Shown: piece by piece, positions 11,968 through 25,102 of the stretch
How positions within the stretch are numbered: the first letter of the stretch is position 1
Layout: each line of letters opens with the position of its first letter
Source of the DNA: Dryas octopetala
Lineage: Eukaryota > Streptophyta > Magnoliopsida > Rosales > Rosaceae
Direction: 5' to 3'
NCBI GenBank assembly: GCA_963921425.1
Contig: OY992834.1
Location: 3,472,001-3,536,000 of the forward strand
DNA length: 64,000 nt
Notes under the pieces: generated by a model
What the model was told of the DNA's origin: nothing
Seen by the model: only the letters and a program-made list of their open reading frames with translations
Databases searched by the model: none
Made by a program: the position numbers and the translations under genes

Positions 11968-13032
11968 GGTGTGAATCTGAGAGAAAGAGAATGAGAAACA
12001 GAGGGAGTGTTGTTGTATTATCCTCAAATGGTGGAACTATATATATATATACTCGAACTTCTTACGTTAAGATTCGAACATATCTCGTTCTCTTGTTTAA
12101 CGATCATCCGTTATGCACTTTGCATCTTGTTCTTTCGTTTCTATTCTGTTCGAACATCAATGTCACTAATTACATGGGAAGAGGATCCAATGTTCATCAA
12201 CAGCTACTCAATGCATTCACAATTTATCCTACAAGAAGAATATACTTCTTTCTTCTTTTTTAGTAGATCAAAATTTTGTTCTGGAATTTTGTTTTTAATA
12301 ATTACCTTGGATTTCATAGTAATCTTTGTTTTATTATGATGAAAAATTAGGAAAAAAAAAGACAATTTTGTTTTCCCCTTGTCTATTGCTAACATAACAC
12401 ACAAATCCAATTTCATTACCAAGGTGGAAGATCCAACATAGGCCTATTCATTTCAAAAAGGATGATCGGTGCTGCTAGCATCGGGGTGAACAAGTGTTAC
12501 ATGTCCAAGTCCAAGGTCTCGGTGTGAACAAACAATTCAAAATGCCTCAAATTTTGACTCAATCTCGGTCTTACCAGGAAATAGATATACAGAATCATGT
12601 GAAAATCTGTATTCAGTGAAAGTGATATGTATGGCTTGGAGGGAAATTAGGTGAGAATCATTGTTGGGGCAGCTTATACTTATTTGCATGATGAGGAACA
12701 ATTCCACCACCTGGAAGATTCTTTCTTTTTGCCTTTTTGGTCAAGACCACATTGACACTTCACACAGAATTTAGGAATACTAGGAAGAATCAGGGAATTA
12801 GCATATCTTATTGGACTAAACTATCCTCCTCCAACAAAAGGATTAAATTGGGGCTTGTTGGAAATTGGATCTACACAGACACACACTCATTCTATGCAGA
12901 TATGGATCATTACCCAAGAACAAGAACAACATAACAATATGGGTTTCCCGGAGAACTGTACATGCTCCTGGGAGGTTGGGGCAAACTTAAGGGACGATTA
13001 TGAGCAATAAGATGGAGATACTGCTTCAATTC
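11968..13032. other. Spacer between metacaspase copies
   Basis: No coding sequence is supported. The stretch around 12985-13032 resembles the 3' flank of the pseudogene near 10370-10450 (TTATGAGCAATAA), so the duplicated unit included the 3' flank. The rest is AT-rich without recognisable features. Confidence 0.5.
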
Positions 13033-15175
13033 CTATAGGGAGAAAGGCTTTGTATACACATCAAATGGTTGATTGGCAGTTAGCTGTGGTTCCTGCAGCA
13101 AAGACCGTTTAAAGGAATGTTAAAGATGCTAACTGTAATCAGCATAGCATAGACATGAGATCAAGTTTATCAAATAAACATAACTTTTCTTTTTCCTGTT
13201 TTTTTTTTTTCATATTTCAGTGTCTTATATTTTCCGGGATGATTTAGTTGCTCACAGAATTTCATAAGATGACTCCAATCAAAATACTGTCAACAAACAT
13301 CAGGGTTCATATATGGTCAAACTAGTGTGGAAGGATTGAAAATCCTACCTGTCTCAACCCGCCAAGACTCCCTCCTGTCAAAAGCATGGAGATAAGAGAT
13401 GTCACAATACCACCTCCAATTTCATTATCTGTGTTACGGATGGTAGATCGCATTGCATTCAACATTTTCCCATATGTATTTGCTTGTCCGCGCTCAATGG
13501 CTTGGATGAAAGCATAAGTCATGGCACCAGTTGAAGTAATCTTTGACAAAGCCTGTGCACATGAAGCATTAGCTTTGTTTCTTTCAATAGGCATATGCTA
13601 GAAAAAGGCACATTGTTATTGTAATAGAGTTAACAGTTCAAGATTTTGTTCAAGACTTTACTGAGGTATCAGCAGAGGTCTGATCATCATCACAACCACT
13701 GAAGGAAATGGCCTCCCCACCATTTGTTCCTTTCCAAACACCTGATCGAGGGCGATGGTCCTCCCATACATACCTCCCGCTTCTACATCCAAACACAAGA
13801 GTGAATACAAATTAAATAAGTACATAGAGCAATGCTAAGCACTAAATAGACTGCTGGAAGGAAATACTGAACAACAAATTGCCATTTGTATATACTATAT
13901 AAGCAGATGGAGAGTAAAGAATAGCATTATGCAAAGATCCATATGACTTCAACTGATGAATATTAAACTGGAGTTACCTGTCCATCCTACAGAGAAATGG
14001 TAAATCTAGCACAGTACCACTATGGCAAGCATCTACAATTGCATGGAGCTTAACCCCAGCAGGAAGAGGTCTGACAATTGTCGCATTGATCTCATCATCC
14101 ACGATCATTCCCTGAGTCTCAAAATCCGAGGGGCAGAGTGTTTCGTCGTATCCATCCACTTCATCTCCAGTGTAGTTCCTCTGCTGTGATCCATGACCAG
14201 AATAATGAAATACCAAGGAATCCCCTGCTTGGCAACCTTGCACAAGCCAAAACAGCGCCATTCTCATATTTTGTTTGGTAGGGCGCCGATAAGGGTCAGC
14301 TTCTTCTTCTGCAAGACTCAGATAGAAATTAAGATCAGAAATTGTCAGCATTAAAATCTTAGGAACATTGTAATCACATTCTAAAAGAAACCACGGTGCA
14401 TCATCAAAACCAGCTTTTACTGCCATATCAGGGGCAGTCATCATTCACAAATTGTGGAAAACAACAACATGATAAAGTTAAGAGAAAACCAAATAATGAT
14501 TTTGAAATTAAAGTACAGGGAAAATTAAGGAAACAGTTGTTGTTTCTCAAATATTAGTAAAAGCACTTCGATGGTAATTACAGAATATCCATAATGTACA
14601 TAACTCTAAAATTTACAGAAAAAAAGTTGATTTACTATGAATTTAGAATGATTCAACGATTTAACATAGTATGTAGAATCAGAACTAGTCATTGTTGACC
14701 CACAAAGACAAAAATCACATCCCAACCATGTAATTCAAATTGCAGATAACATCAAAATCAAAGCTTTAAAGAAACGGAAAGCAAGCTAAGAGATATATAT
14801 ATATATACCGGTGAGCATGAGAATGGAGGACTCGGGAAAGTTGAACTTGTTGACCAGCAAATACTTCATACACTTGGCATCGTTAATGCAGCCCTTGAGC
14901 TCGTGCCGGGAGCGCTTATACGAGACGGCGCATATCACGGCCCGCTTGCGTCCGTGGGCCGAGGGAGGCGGCCCCGGCGGCGCGTGGTAGTGGGGAGAAA
15001 TGGTAGGCGCGTGGTGGTGGTGGGAGGAAGAGGAGGAGGAGTGCGGCGAAGGAGGAAGAGAGCGGGGTTCGGCGATGCGGGTGACGGCCTTGCAAATGGA
15101 GCAGCGAATGGACTGAGCGCCAGCTGGCAGCTGCAGAGGTGTGCGGCAGTTGGAGCAGTCCACCAGCATCAACAT
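13033..15175 (-). CDS. MCA1: Type I metacaspase with LSD1-type zinc finger
   Basis: Five exons, 15175-14809, 14308-13978, 13782-13662, 13552-13349 and 13092-13033, give 360 residues, close to Arabidopsis AMC1. Metacaspases are cysteine proteases cutting after Arg or Lys. AMC1-type members promote hypersensitive cell death and bind LSD1-like proteins through their zinc finger. Seen here: an N-terminal zinc finger (CSNC ... CSIC), a Pro/Ser/His-rich linker, the p20 domain with catalytic His in HYSGHGSQQ and catalytic Cys in VDACHSGTVLDLP, and a p10-like C-terminal part ending in the conserved VYTKPFSL. I start at 15175 (MLMLVDCSNC). A second Met two codons on is possible. The broken copy lies just downstream on the same strand. 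Confidence 0.93.
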
Positions 15176-16319
15176 GGTTGGTTGGTCGTTGACGTGAAAG
15201 AGAATTGGATGAAGATCTGAGAATGAGAAGTTGCGATCGATCGAGATCTTGAATGAAAGGGAAGGGGATGATGTAAAGAAATGAAGAATGAAATTAGCAT
15301 GGAGGATTCTGAATAATTGATTATATGAAGAGATTGTTTTTTGGTTTTTTTCTAGAACAAGAGATGTTGAGTGGGTTGTGAAACGAAGCTGACGAGGAAA
15401 TCGATATGGAGAGAAAGAGAGGGAGACAAATTTGACTTGCGTTATTGCGTGTTTTCTTAATTGGACCAATAGGAACATTTGCTAATTCACACAAAAAAAC
15501 CACTAATAATTGTCAATTAATATTATATTTGCATTTTGCAATATGCCTGTTGCAAAACACGTTTAAAGTAGGATAAAGATAAATGATGCAAATAAAACTT
15601 CATGAAACGAACATTTTTGCAACTACTGTATTATCAATTAAAGAATAACTTACATATCCCCGCGTTCGGGGATATGTGATATCACGCAGGAGTGAGAAAG
15701 AGAAAAAAGAAAGGAAGAGAGAAAGAAATAGAGAGATAAAGAGAGAAGGGGGAAAATGATAGCAGGTGGCATACCTACGTTGCAGGCAAGTCATTCTTTA
15801 TCTATTAAGATATAACTATACGGTCAGATGACGATAATCAGTTATAAATAAATTAAAATAATAGGGTGTAAATTATGAAATATTACAAAATTTATGGATA
15901 TAAATTATAATTTGATTTAAACGTTTTCTCAAGTGTTATGATAACAAACCCAAGGAGGTCCAAGGGTTTCAAATTTTCCCCATCATGGTATCTTATACTT
16001 GTGTATTGGGTAACACCTTAACACATTATCATGAGTGTGCTTACTAAACATGGAAATTGAATTTCATACTTGGATTATATATGAATCAATAAAATACTGC
16101 CATATAAATTTAAGATACAAATTTTGAATTTCTAGCACTACTCTTTGAAAAGTTGACATTTTTAATTACTTTCATATGTGAAATGACTAAATTATAAAAA
16201 AGTAATTGATCTAAAGAGATATATTCGAGTGAGTAAATAAGATGATCGAGCTAATCAATTGTATATATATGGAAGTTCAAAAGGGTCAAAGTTTTTAAAA
16301 TTTCAAAATATTATTAAAA
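15176..16319. other. AT-rich intergenic sequence
   Basis: The first 250 bp are the probable metacaspase leader and promoter. Beyond that there is AT-rich sequence with a GA-rich patch near 15690-15750. No gene is supported. The 9-bp target duplication of the next element is at 16311-16319. Confidence 0.55.
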
Positions 16320-16748
16320 GGAAAATATTTGGGTCACTCCCAGGAAGTATTCCTAGGTCACCCCATCCCCCCAAATTTCAATTTCGGCAATACCGGTGCA
16401 TGATCGAAACCGTTCACTTTTTAGATAACCAATTAAAGATCATCTCTGTAAAAAATCAAATCAATCGGAAATCGTTTGGTTATATAACTGTTGTCAATTA
16501 AGTAGAAAAAATTGATGGTTTTCAATTAAAGAGTGATTTTTTGATCAAACCGTTGATTTTTTATATTTAATCAACAACAGTTATATAATCAAATGATTTC
16601 CGATTAAGTTGATTTTTTACAGAGATGATCTATAATAGGTGATCTAAAAAGTGAACGGTTCCGATCATGCGCTGGTATTACTGAAATTGTTATTTTAGGA
16701 GGAGGGATGACCTTGGGGTACCCCCAGGGGGTGACCCAAGTAGTGTCC
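16320..16748. mobile_element. 429-bp foldback MITE, Mutator-like
   Basis: Flanked by a perfect 9-bp direct repeat TTATTAAAA (16311-16319 and 16749-16757). The two halves are inverted repeats of each other over most of the length: the left begins TTGGGTCACTCCCAGG after a few bases, and the right ends with CCTGGGGG-like sequence and GTGACCCAAGTAGTGTCC. GAACGG and GATCATGC blocks occur in both arms. A 9-bp duplication is typical of Mutator-type transposition. There is no coding capacity. Confidence 0.85.
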
Positions 16749-16757
16749 TTATTAAAA

Positions 16758-17437
16758 TTATAAGCATCTCATTAAGTTCATGATAATGTTTCCAGGGATC
16801 AAATCTACTTTTATATCGAAATTAAAAATGAACTAATTTAACAAGCTTTGGCTAAATATGTTATCTTGTTCAAAATTTTCAATTTGGGTTGTGTAAGGAT
16901 TTCCTTTCCACGATCTTGAAAGAGAAAATCTATCAAAAGAATATTTACTTAAGTAATGAAATTAAAGACTGATCTTCCTTGAAAGAACACTTCAAATTTC
17001 AAAATAATGGTGTGTCCATCTTCTTTATTACTCTATTAAAGAATTAAGCAATGTCTCGCCGTTTTGGAATCTTCCATCACCTAAATTACTCTATTAGGTG
17101 GAGTGGTTGGTTGCAAACTTGCAACCAAAATATAAAAGGAGTTCCTAGAGCGACTTGTCGTTTGCAACACAACCATGTTCCTATATACGACAAAGCGTTA
17201 AAAATAACACGACCCGTCGTTCCTGAAAAAATAAGGAAAGATTGATAGAAATTCGAGAAAAATATAGAAATAAATTGAACCTCGTGTCACGGAGTGAATA
17301 GTGATGGGAGGGTAATGAAATGAGTGAATACAGCCTACAGGACAAAAAAATCGAACTTTTCTCCGTAGACTTGACCTTGACTGCTGCTGCTATAGTGTTT
17401 TTTTCCCGAGAAAACGAGAGAGAAAACAAGTGGGAAA
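16758..17437. other. Intergenic and 5' region of DUF724 gene
   Basis: AT-rich spacer followed by the probable promoter and leader of the Agenet/DUF724 gene. No separate gene is supported. Confidence 0.5.
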
Positions 17438-20400
17438 ATGGTGGTGAAGGAAGTGAGTTGTGGGTATTTAACAAAAGGCTCAAAGGTTGAAGTGTGTAGC
17501 AACGAAGATGGGTACCAAGGTGCATGGTTCCCAGCCAAAATCATCGAACCACCGCCCTCAAATTCCTCCGCGAAGAGGAAAAAGAAGAACTTGAACTCCA
17601 ACGAGGCTTTGATTCAGTACGAGACTCTGCTCAACGAAGACGAGACCGAGCTGCTCATTGAGCACATGGACGTGTCCTGCATTAGGCCTCTGCCTCCTGA
17701 GGTCACTGACGACAAGAGCTTCGAGCCCAACGACGTCGTAGACGCGTTTTCCAACGACGCCTGGTGGACTGGGGTTGTGATCAAGGTTGTGGATGATAAG
17801 TACACAGTGGGTTTCAAGAACCCACCTGATCTGCTTGTGTTGGAGCGCTCTGAGTTGCGGTCTCATTGGATATGGAAAGAGGGCATATGGGTTCGAGCCC
17901 CAAAGGAGGTACTTTTTTAATAATATGCATGTGCCTTTTTTTTTTTTTAATACAGATTTTACATGGGTTTTTTTATATTTTATTTGGGAATTATTTGAAG
18001 CTTTCTGTCATGAGTCTCATGACTCATGGGTTTTGATGATTTAAGAACATGCAGGTTGTGGGGGTGTGCAATGTGCATACATTGGCCTTTGTTATTGTTC
18101 TCTTAATTTTTTCCCTTAAAAGGAAATTACTTTTTTGTGTACTTTTTAAGAGCAGTTTTTGTCATGGTTGTCCATGTTTTAAGAACCCAAATTACATAAA
18201 CTTATAGAGCTGGATAACGGTTGTCATGAGTATCATTGGTTCCCTGGACCACATTACGTATACGGATTTTCATGATTACTGGAGTTATGAACCAAAGCTG
18301 TTGTTTTGTATATTCCATGTGAATTTAATGATGTGATGGTCCAAACCAGTATTAATATCATGTTTGTTTGTACTTTGTAATTTCTTCTGCATTACTCTGG
18401 TATGTTGTGTTGCTTAATAAGTTCGTCCTCCTTTGGGTTCTATGTTTCATTGTACCTGTGGCTAAATTATATTTCAAGGAGCATTGGGGAAAAAATTAGG
18501 TAAATGGAACCCTTAAAGTTGGTATGCTTTTTAAACGTTTTTATTGTGATTTAATCTTTTCCCATTATTTGTGACTGTTGCCCACCATATTAAACTTTCC
18601 CCATCAACAAATATAAAATTTCACATACAACATGTTAACAAGTTGAAACGGTTTTAATTTTGAAGTCAGAATTTGTTGTTAACAGCTTGTTTGGATTGGA
18701 TGAATGCAGTGGAATGGGATCGTTTTTTCCCTCAGAACACAAGCTACCTCTAGCTTGTTTAGTCAATTGTAATTGTTCACTCTTAGTTGACCGTTCCACT
18801 GGGGCTTCCACTTAAGCTCATAATTTTGTTCGGTCCAAATACAGATGGAACACAATTTCCATTCTGTCATATTCCCTATTAACTTTTATGTTCTGTTTTA
18901 TTCCTTTCCCCTGTGAACCTTAAGCTCATAATGTTGTTCGGTCCAAATACAGGTGGAACACAATTTCCATTCTGTCATATTCCCTATTAACTTTTATGTT
19001 CTGTTTTATTCCTTTCCCCTGTGAACCTTAAGCTCATAATGTCGTTCGGTCCAAATACAGGTGGAACACAATTTCCATTCTGTCATTAACCCTTGTTAAT
19101 TTTTATGTTCTGTTTTATTCCTTTCCCGGTTTCCCCTGTGAACTCTCACTATAAAGATGATATTATACCTTTCCCATTGCCCCATGAAAAAAGCACAAGT
19201 GAAAAGAAAAGAGAGCAGGCCTTGCCTAAGTAACTCGCTCATATGCTTAAGGCAACTCATATTGGTTGAAATGTTGTCATAACACATTCAGCTATATATA
19301 CACTGAACTTCTGCCAAAGCAGGGCTCAAGGGGTTGAGGAAATAAATTTTTTCTAGTAATCTTTTTACCAGTATCAGTATACTTATAAAAAGGTCCATAG
19401 TTCAGGATTTTCTAACATTTTTTCTTTTATAGCAAAACCCATGTGCGTTAAAACTATGGTTACTATTCATGTGAATGCCTATAATTCAAGATTAAGTATT
19501 TAAGTACTATATACTATTTATGGCCAATGATCTATTAGCCACAGCACTTAAGTCTGTTGCTTTTTATTTCTAAATAAAAATATTTTCTTGTATGATCTTT
19601 CTGTCGTGTCAAATTTGAGACATTTACAAACCTTGAATTTCAGCTGTTAAGCTTCAAATTGCAAGGCTCAGTGGTTTTTTTTGTGTGTCTTAAGTTAGGA
19701 TTTTTTTCGGGAGTTTTAAATTATAATTTAGTGAGGTCTTTACTTTTTCTGTACAGGACTATGATATGCGTGTGTGAGTTAGGATTTTTTTTCAGGAGTT
19801 ATAATTATAATTTATTGAGGCCTTTATTTTTCTGTACATGACTATTATATGTGTGTGTGTGTGTGTGTGTTTTTTTTTTTTCTATTTTTTCAAATTCATG
19901 CCTTTTTTATTCATTCATTAAGCTCCTTTACAATGAATCTAGCTTCCTTCTGATATGGACAGAGATGGCAAAGAATTTTCTGTATTCTATGCTTTTGATT
20001 ATGATATATAAATAAGACTGACCATTTTCACAAATCGTTTAAAGAGGATGATGGGATCGATTTTCAGCCCTGGGACAGCAGTTGAAGTGAATCTCAACAA
20101 AGAACATCTATATGTTGCTTGGTTCCCAGCAATTTATTTTGGTGAGCTAGGGTTAAACTCTTTCTTGGTTCAATATAAGATCCCAAACAACTATAATGGA
20201 AATGGTCTTGTTAAAGCAATTGTACATAGCCATCAGATTCGACCTTGCCCTCCACAGTTTGAGGAAAAAGATTTTAACTTGTTGGAAAAGGTGGATGCAT
20301 TGCATGATATGGGTTGGTGGGTTGGAGAGATTACCAAAGTTCTTACAGGGAAAAGGTATATTGTCACTTTTAGATTCACGAAGCAGGAGAAGGAATTCAG

Positions 20401-23400
20401 TCATTCTGAACTGAGGCCCCACTTGGAATGGGGTGATGGAAGATGGCATGCTAACATCGACGGAAAATGGGTTACTGACTTTCCGGTATGTATATTTTTC
20501 TTTTGTTATGTAAGGAGAGTTGGGGGGAGGTCATGGACTCATGGCTGTGTTTCCTTGTGAGTTTTGTGGTCAATATGTTTGAACCTTGTTTTGGAAAGAT
20601 AATTATTATGATGCAATTTAATTCAGAAAGTTTAGTGATGTGCATGTAAGCTTAAGTTGCTATGCTGAAAAGCCTATATAGAGTAAAATTTGTTATGCGT
20701 GGCTTAAATTTTGGCCTTTTGTATCAGGAAGTTCGCTTTATTACAGATTATGAAGAACATTCTAGGCATGCATGCGATAGTTACAGAAACTCTGAGGTAG
20801 CTGCACCACTTGACTGTTCAGGTGCTACCAAGGATAACACTGAAGAAAAAACACCTTGTTCTACCAATTCATGGAAGGGTGATAAATCACCCTATGGAAA
20901 AGCCAAAAGAAAACTGAAAATCTCTCAGAAACATAATGATGATGGAAAATTTGCAAGTCCTTGCAAGAAGTTAAAAGGGGGACAATCAGAAGACTCCTTA
21001 TCTTTTACAGAATTATATGAAAGGAGAACACGAGTGAGAGCATCAAACAAAGAAGGCCCAGTTAGAGATGGCAAGGTAAGCAAACTCTCAAAAAAATGTT
21101 GTCAGCGTTTAGTCTCATATTGCTGAGTGTTCTTTTGGGGTAAACAAAATTATGAGTCAAATCTTGTCTCTCTAAACTTCATTAACTTGTGCTTATTCTA
21201 TGCATTTTATAAGTTGATAGCATTTGGAGACTGGCATAGGATAGGAGGTCCATCTACTTGAGATACCTGCTATCACATAAAAGTGTGTTGGTTCACTCAA
21301 TTATGGTTCAACTCACTTTAGTCAGTGAGTATTGTCAGCACTACTTCAACTTTACTGACAACACTCACCCACTCAAGTAAGTGCAGGGTTAAGTAGTGCT
21401 CATTTCTGGGGCAACATTACAACATTAAGCTACTCAATTTACTTCTCTGTGGGATATATAAAAGAAAATGAAACTAGGCCTTTGTGGTTTATGGGGTGAT
21501 ACTGCCCAATGGACATGTTTCAAGATTAAGGTCAGGTTGTTCATATTCTTGGAGGCCTCAGTATGCACTAATTTACCTGGAGTAAGCAGTCCAAGCGGGT
21601 TCTTTTCTTTTATGCATATTCATGGATAATTGGGTTCAACAATTTGCTTTCCCATTGTTTGAAATTAAGAGGTGCTATACTTTTTACAAAGCAAGAGGTG
21701 CACTATTTTTCCTCTTTTGTTTCTTCTCTCACCCGATGCTCCTGATTATAATGTGTTTTGTTCCTCTTGCAGAACACTGACCAACAACAGGTTGGAGAAC
21801 TGGATAATCGAGCAATAATTTTTTTTAAAAAGAAAGGTAGACCACGACAATCACAAGGTGGTAGCCCATCTCCTAGAGTAAGACATGAGAGGAGGGGCAG
21901 ACCGCTGAAATTGCCTGGTAAAAAATCCATAACCCTCAGAAAGAGGCATATATCCACACTCGCCAACATTACATGAAATTATTTATCTATTATGTATATA
22001 CATTGTGTAATTCATTTAAAGCAAATGTGTTTAATTGGTTGCAGTCAAGAGGGGCTGTGGAATTGAAACTTCTAATGAAGATGAGCATATAATGGACAAC
22101 AATGAATCTTCTAGAATCAGATCAGAGTCTGAAGTGACAGGAGGTTCACATGTTGGAAAATTATGTCTGCTCCCTAAGGAGGTATATCTGAAGCCTGTAT
22201 GAGATGAGAAGAAACCTTTAAATGATCGACAGAAGAGCCTTGTAAAGACTGTATTGGAACAACATTATTAAGGATAAAATAAGTATCACAAAATATATAA
22301 AATGGTAAAAGGAAAGCTTTCATAACAGAGAAGAAAAATAAAACTGCAAATAAATGTTGAAACCGAGAATTTGCTGGATACCAGTCGTCAAGGCCCTGTT
22401 CACGTAGCATTTGGGTAATTTTCAATTGTTTCCATGTAGGATGTGTTGCTAGTGTCAGAGATAGGTTTTTAGCCATAACTTTGTCACATAGGTTATATTA
22501 TGTCTTTACATATCTAACCACAGTCTACAGTAAGCTTGGGGGCAATACAATGCAAGACCAGTGTGCTTCTTATAAAACACATGTATGAGTCGTATGACCA
22601 TCGTGGTGATGGGAACTTTTCTGGTTCAAAAGAAAGAAATGATTCTCCTTTGGAAACATGCTAGTTTGGTGGGTAAAGTGATTAAAGTAGTATTGGTTGA
22701 AATAAAGAGTTTTGTTTTTTAATTATCAAATAAACATAAAATTTTTAAATACAGAGTGTTGCATAAAACCAAAGAGCTTAGTTACACCTCAGTCGGTGCT
22801 GTAAAACTGAATCGAAGGACTAAGATGATGCATGTCAAGAATGTTAGAAGTGTTTAATGTTTACTTAACTACAGGATATTTTAAAAGAAGCTATGAAATT
22901 CTATTTTTTATTTACAATTAATTCAAAGGTGGTCAGCTTTCCTTAATCTCCAGAATAAGTACGGAATTGGAAGCATCCTATTGTGTTTTTATTCCCTCTA
23001 GGCTCTAACTCAATTTTACTGATCCCGAACATGCAGGAGGTTAAACAACAGAATGAAGATGGAGTGAGGAGTGAAATGAAAGAGAAGGGAAAACTACCTG
23101 AATTGCTTGTTGAATACTCAAAAAATCCAGCAACAGGTGTGTATTATGTCTTTTTTTTGTTTTTTGGCCAGAGGTGTGTATTATATGTCAAAGCTACACA
23201 ATTCTCATTAGATGGGTGTTTTTGAAATCCAATGTGTGCCAACATTTGTGGGTGAGGAACATAATTGTGCCGGATCTGTTGCTGCAGATTGTACGAATGA
23301 TACTTTTGAATTGCCTGCGCTCACAGGGTTGGAACTTCCAGGTATAAGAGGCTAACAACCTGAAAAAAACTACTTAGCACAATTGAAATAGAGCACTTGT

Positions 23401-25102
23401 AGCCTGAATAAATTTTATTTTTTTAGGTGAGAAGCACAATGGAACCGGAGTTGTTGCTGAAGTTGAATTGCCTAATACTAAAGTTGTTGAACGTAAAGGT
23501 ATGAGATCACAACCTGAAACACCCTTACTTTAGCTTATGAACAAAGAATTTCAGGAACTAGTATGCAATTTAATTAGAATGCTCCCTACACTCCTCTTTC
23601 CGTCCCTGGTCTGTTTTTGCTTTTGTATTTTATAATGTGCTTCCCTGAAAAAGATAAATAGTCTATTCAAACATTTGGATGAGTGATTAGGAAGTTGAAT
23701 TTGGAACAGTCAATAAATAGAGGTTGCAAAGCATAATTAAGAAAGCAATGACTTTTGGTAATACTGAGTGATAGAAAACAAGGAATATTAGTTTTGTAAC
23801 TGCAGCCACTGCACTTACATTTCAAACTATAAATACTTCTCTTTGCTCCATCTTAATGCATATGACTCAGAAGCTGTGAGTTACTCACAGAGTCACAGCT
23901 AACTCACAGCTTCTACGAATTCAAAATGATAGGGATGAAGGATTTGTATGACTAGGCCAAACTTTACGGCAGCTTTTTCTCCTCTGTGATAGCTCATAAG
24001 AAACCTGCAGAAATGATTTACCTTATAATTTTCTATAGTCAAAATGAATCAGTAAGAGAAAGTACCACATATTGCTAGACAAAGAAATAAACATATTTGG
24101 GATGTAATTATCCTTTTTCTTGCTTTCTTTTCCCCTTTGGTAGTGCTTGTTTATCCTGTGCTGTCTAAAATTCATGTTCTTAATTTTCCAGGTCCTGAAG
24201 GAGCAGTGAGAGAGATGGAAACTGTGGATTCTGCAATAGATTACTTGACAAACGAAGTTCAGGTGTCTGTGGCTGGAATACCTACAAAGACAACTGCTCA
24301 TGATCAATCTTTATCATCGTGCATAGATGAAACACCATCTGTGAAAAATATAGAGAGCTCAAGTAAGCTAATGTGAAAATTTTCAATGGATTCCTTTGGC
24401 TGTAGTTCGTTTGATTAACATAAAGATTGTGTTCTAGGTAATCCTGCCCGGACTGCCAACCAACAAAATGAGGTTAGAGGAAGACAAGTTGAAGCTGGTG
24501 GCACAGGTAACATTGAGCAACAAGACAGTCCACATTGGCCTTTTGTGAAAAGTTCTCCAGTTTGGGAAAAAATTGAATCCATGGATGTATTCAAAAGATT
24601 GCCGCAAAAACCACACTTTCATCCTTTAGTGAAGTGTAAACAGGTATGTCGTGAAGGATCAGCCATTGGAAGTATGATAACCTTTGCCTCTCTGGCAGAG
24701 AAGACTTCCAAGTTGCAGGTTGGTGATCCTACTGACTTCATTGATAGCAGTTTGGAAGCCCTAGTTGAATTGGAAATGATGGGATTTGATGTCGAGCCAA
24801 TACAGAATCGCCTGAATGAATTGCTAGACATGAAAGGTGAGTTGGGGATGCTTCTGAACAGCTCAAAAGAAGTTGAAAGTCTGATCATGGGGTGTACTCA
24901 AGTCAGTACCAAGAACAATGAAACAATCAGTAGCATTGATAAGCAGATTAAGGACTTAGAGGAAAAACGGGCAATGCTGGTCTCAATGAATGTGGTCAAA
25001 GGTTCCGAAATTAGCAGGTTGCAATCAGAAGCAAATGCTATCACTGAACGCATTCAGACTGTCCAGAGTGATTTTGAAAAACTAGCTGCTGCAGCATGGT
25101 GA
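17438..25102 (+). CDS. Agenet/DUF724 domain protein with AT-hook motifs
   Basis: Ten exons join in frame to 867 residues: 17438-17908, 20045-20485, 20728-21075, 21773-21917, 22045-22181, 23037-23136, 23288-23341, 23427-23498, 24192-24362 and 24438-25102. Residues about 1-300 are four Tudor-like Agenet repeats in two exons (KGSKVEVCSNEDGYQGAWFP, then DVVDAFSNDAWWTGVV; FSPGTAVEVNL with VAWFPA, then VDALHDMGWWVGEITKV). The middle is basic and charged, with two AT-hook-like motifs (KKKGRPR, RRGRPLK). The last exon holds the DUF724 domain (PHWPFVKSSPVWEKIESMDV, KPHFHPL) ending in a coiled coil. Agenet proteins read methylated histones, and DUF724 members are linked to RNA transport and transcription control. 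The target is unknown. Intron 1 is 2.1 kb and holds tandem repeats. Middle exons are small and less certain than the ends. Confidence 0.85.
18812..19140. repeat. 108-bp tandem repeat, three copies
   Basis: Three head-to-tail copies starting at 18812, 18920 and 19028, each opening TTAAGCTCATAAT and including TTCGGTCCAAATACAG. They lie in intron 1 of the DUF724 gene and differ at only a few positions, so the expansion looks recent. Confidence 0.92.
19690..19870. repeat. Diverged duplicate and (TG)n in intron 1
   Basis: Two similar blocks, about 19693-19770 and 19780-19850, both holding GTTAGGATTTTTTT and a TTCTGTACA segment, are followed by a TG run near 19850-19870. They lie in intron 1 of the DUF724 gene. 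Confidence 0.7.

Noticed and set aside
12007-12339. 110-codon hydrophobic open frame
   Set aside because: Low complexity in an AT-rich spacer, with no domain or splice partner.
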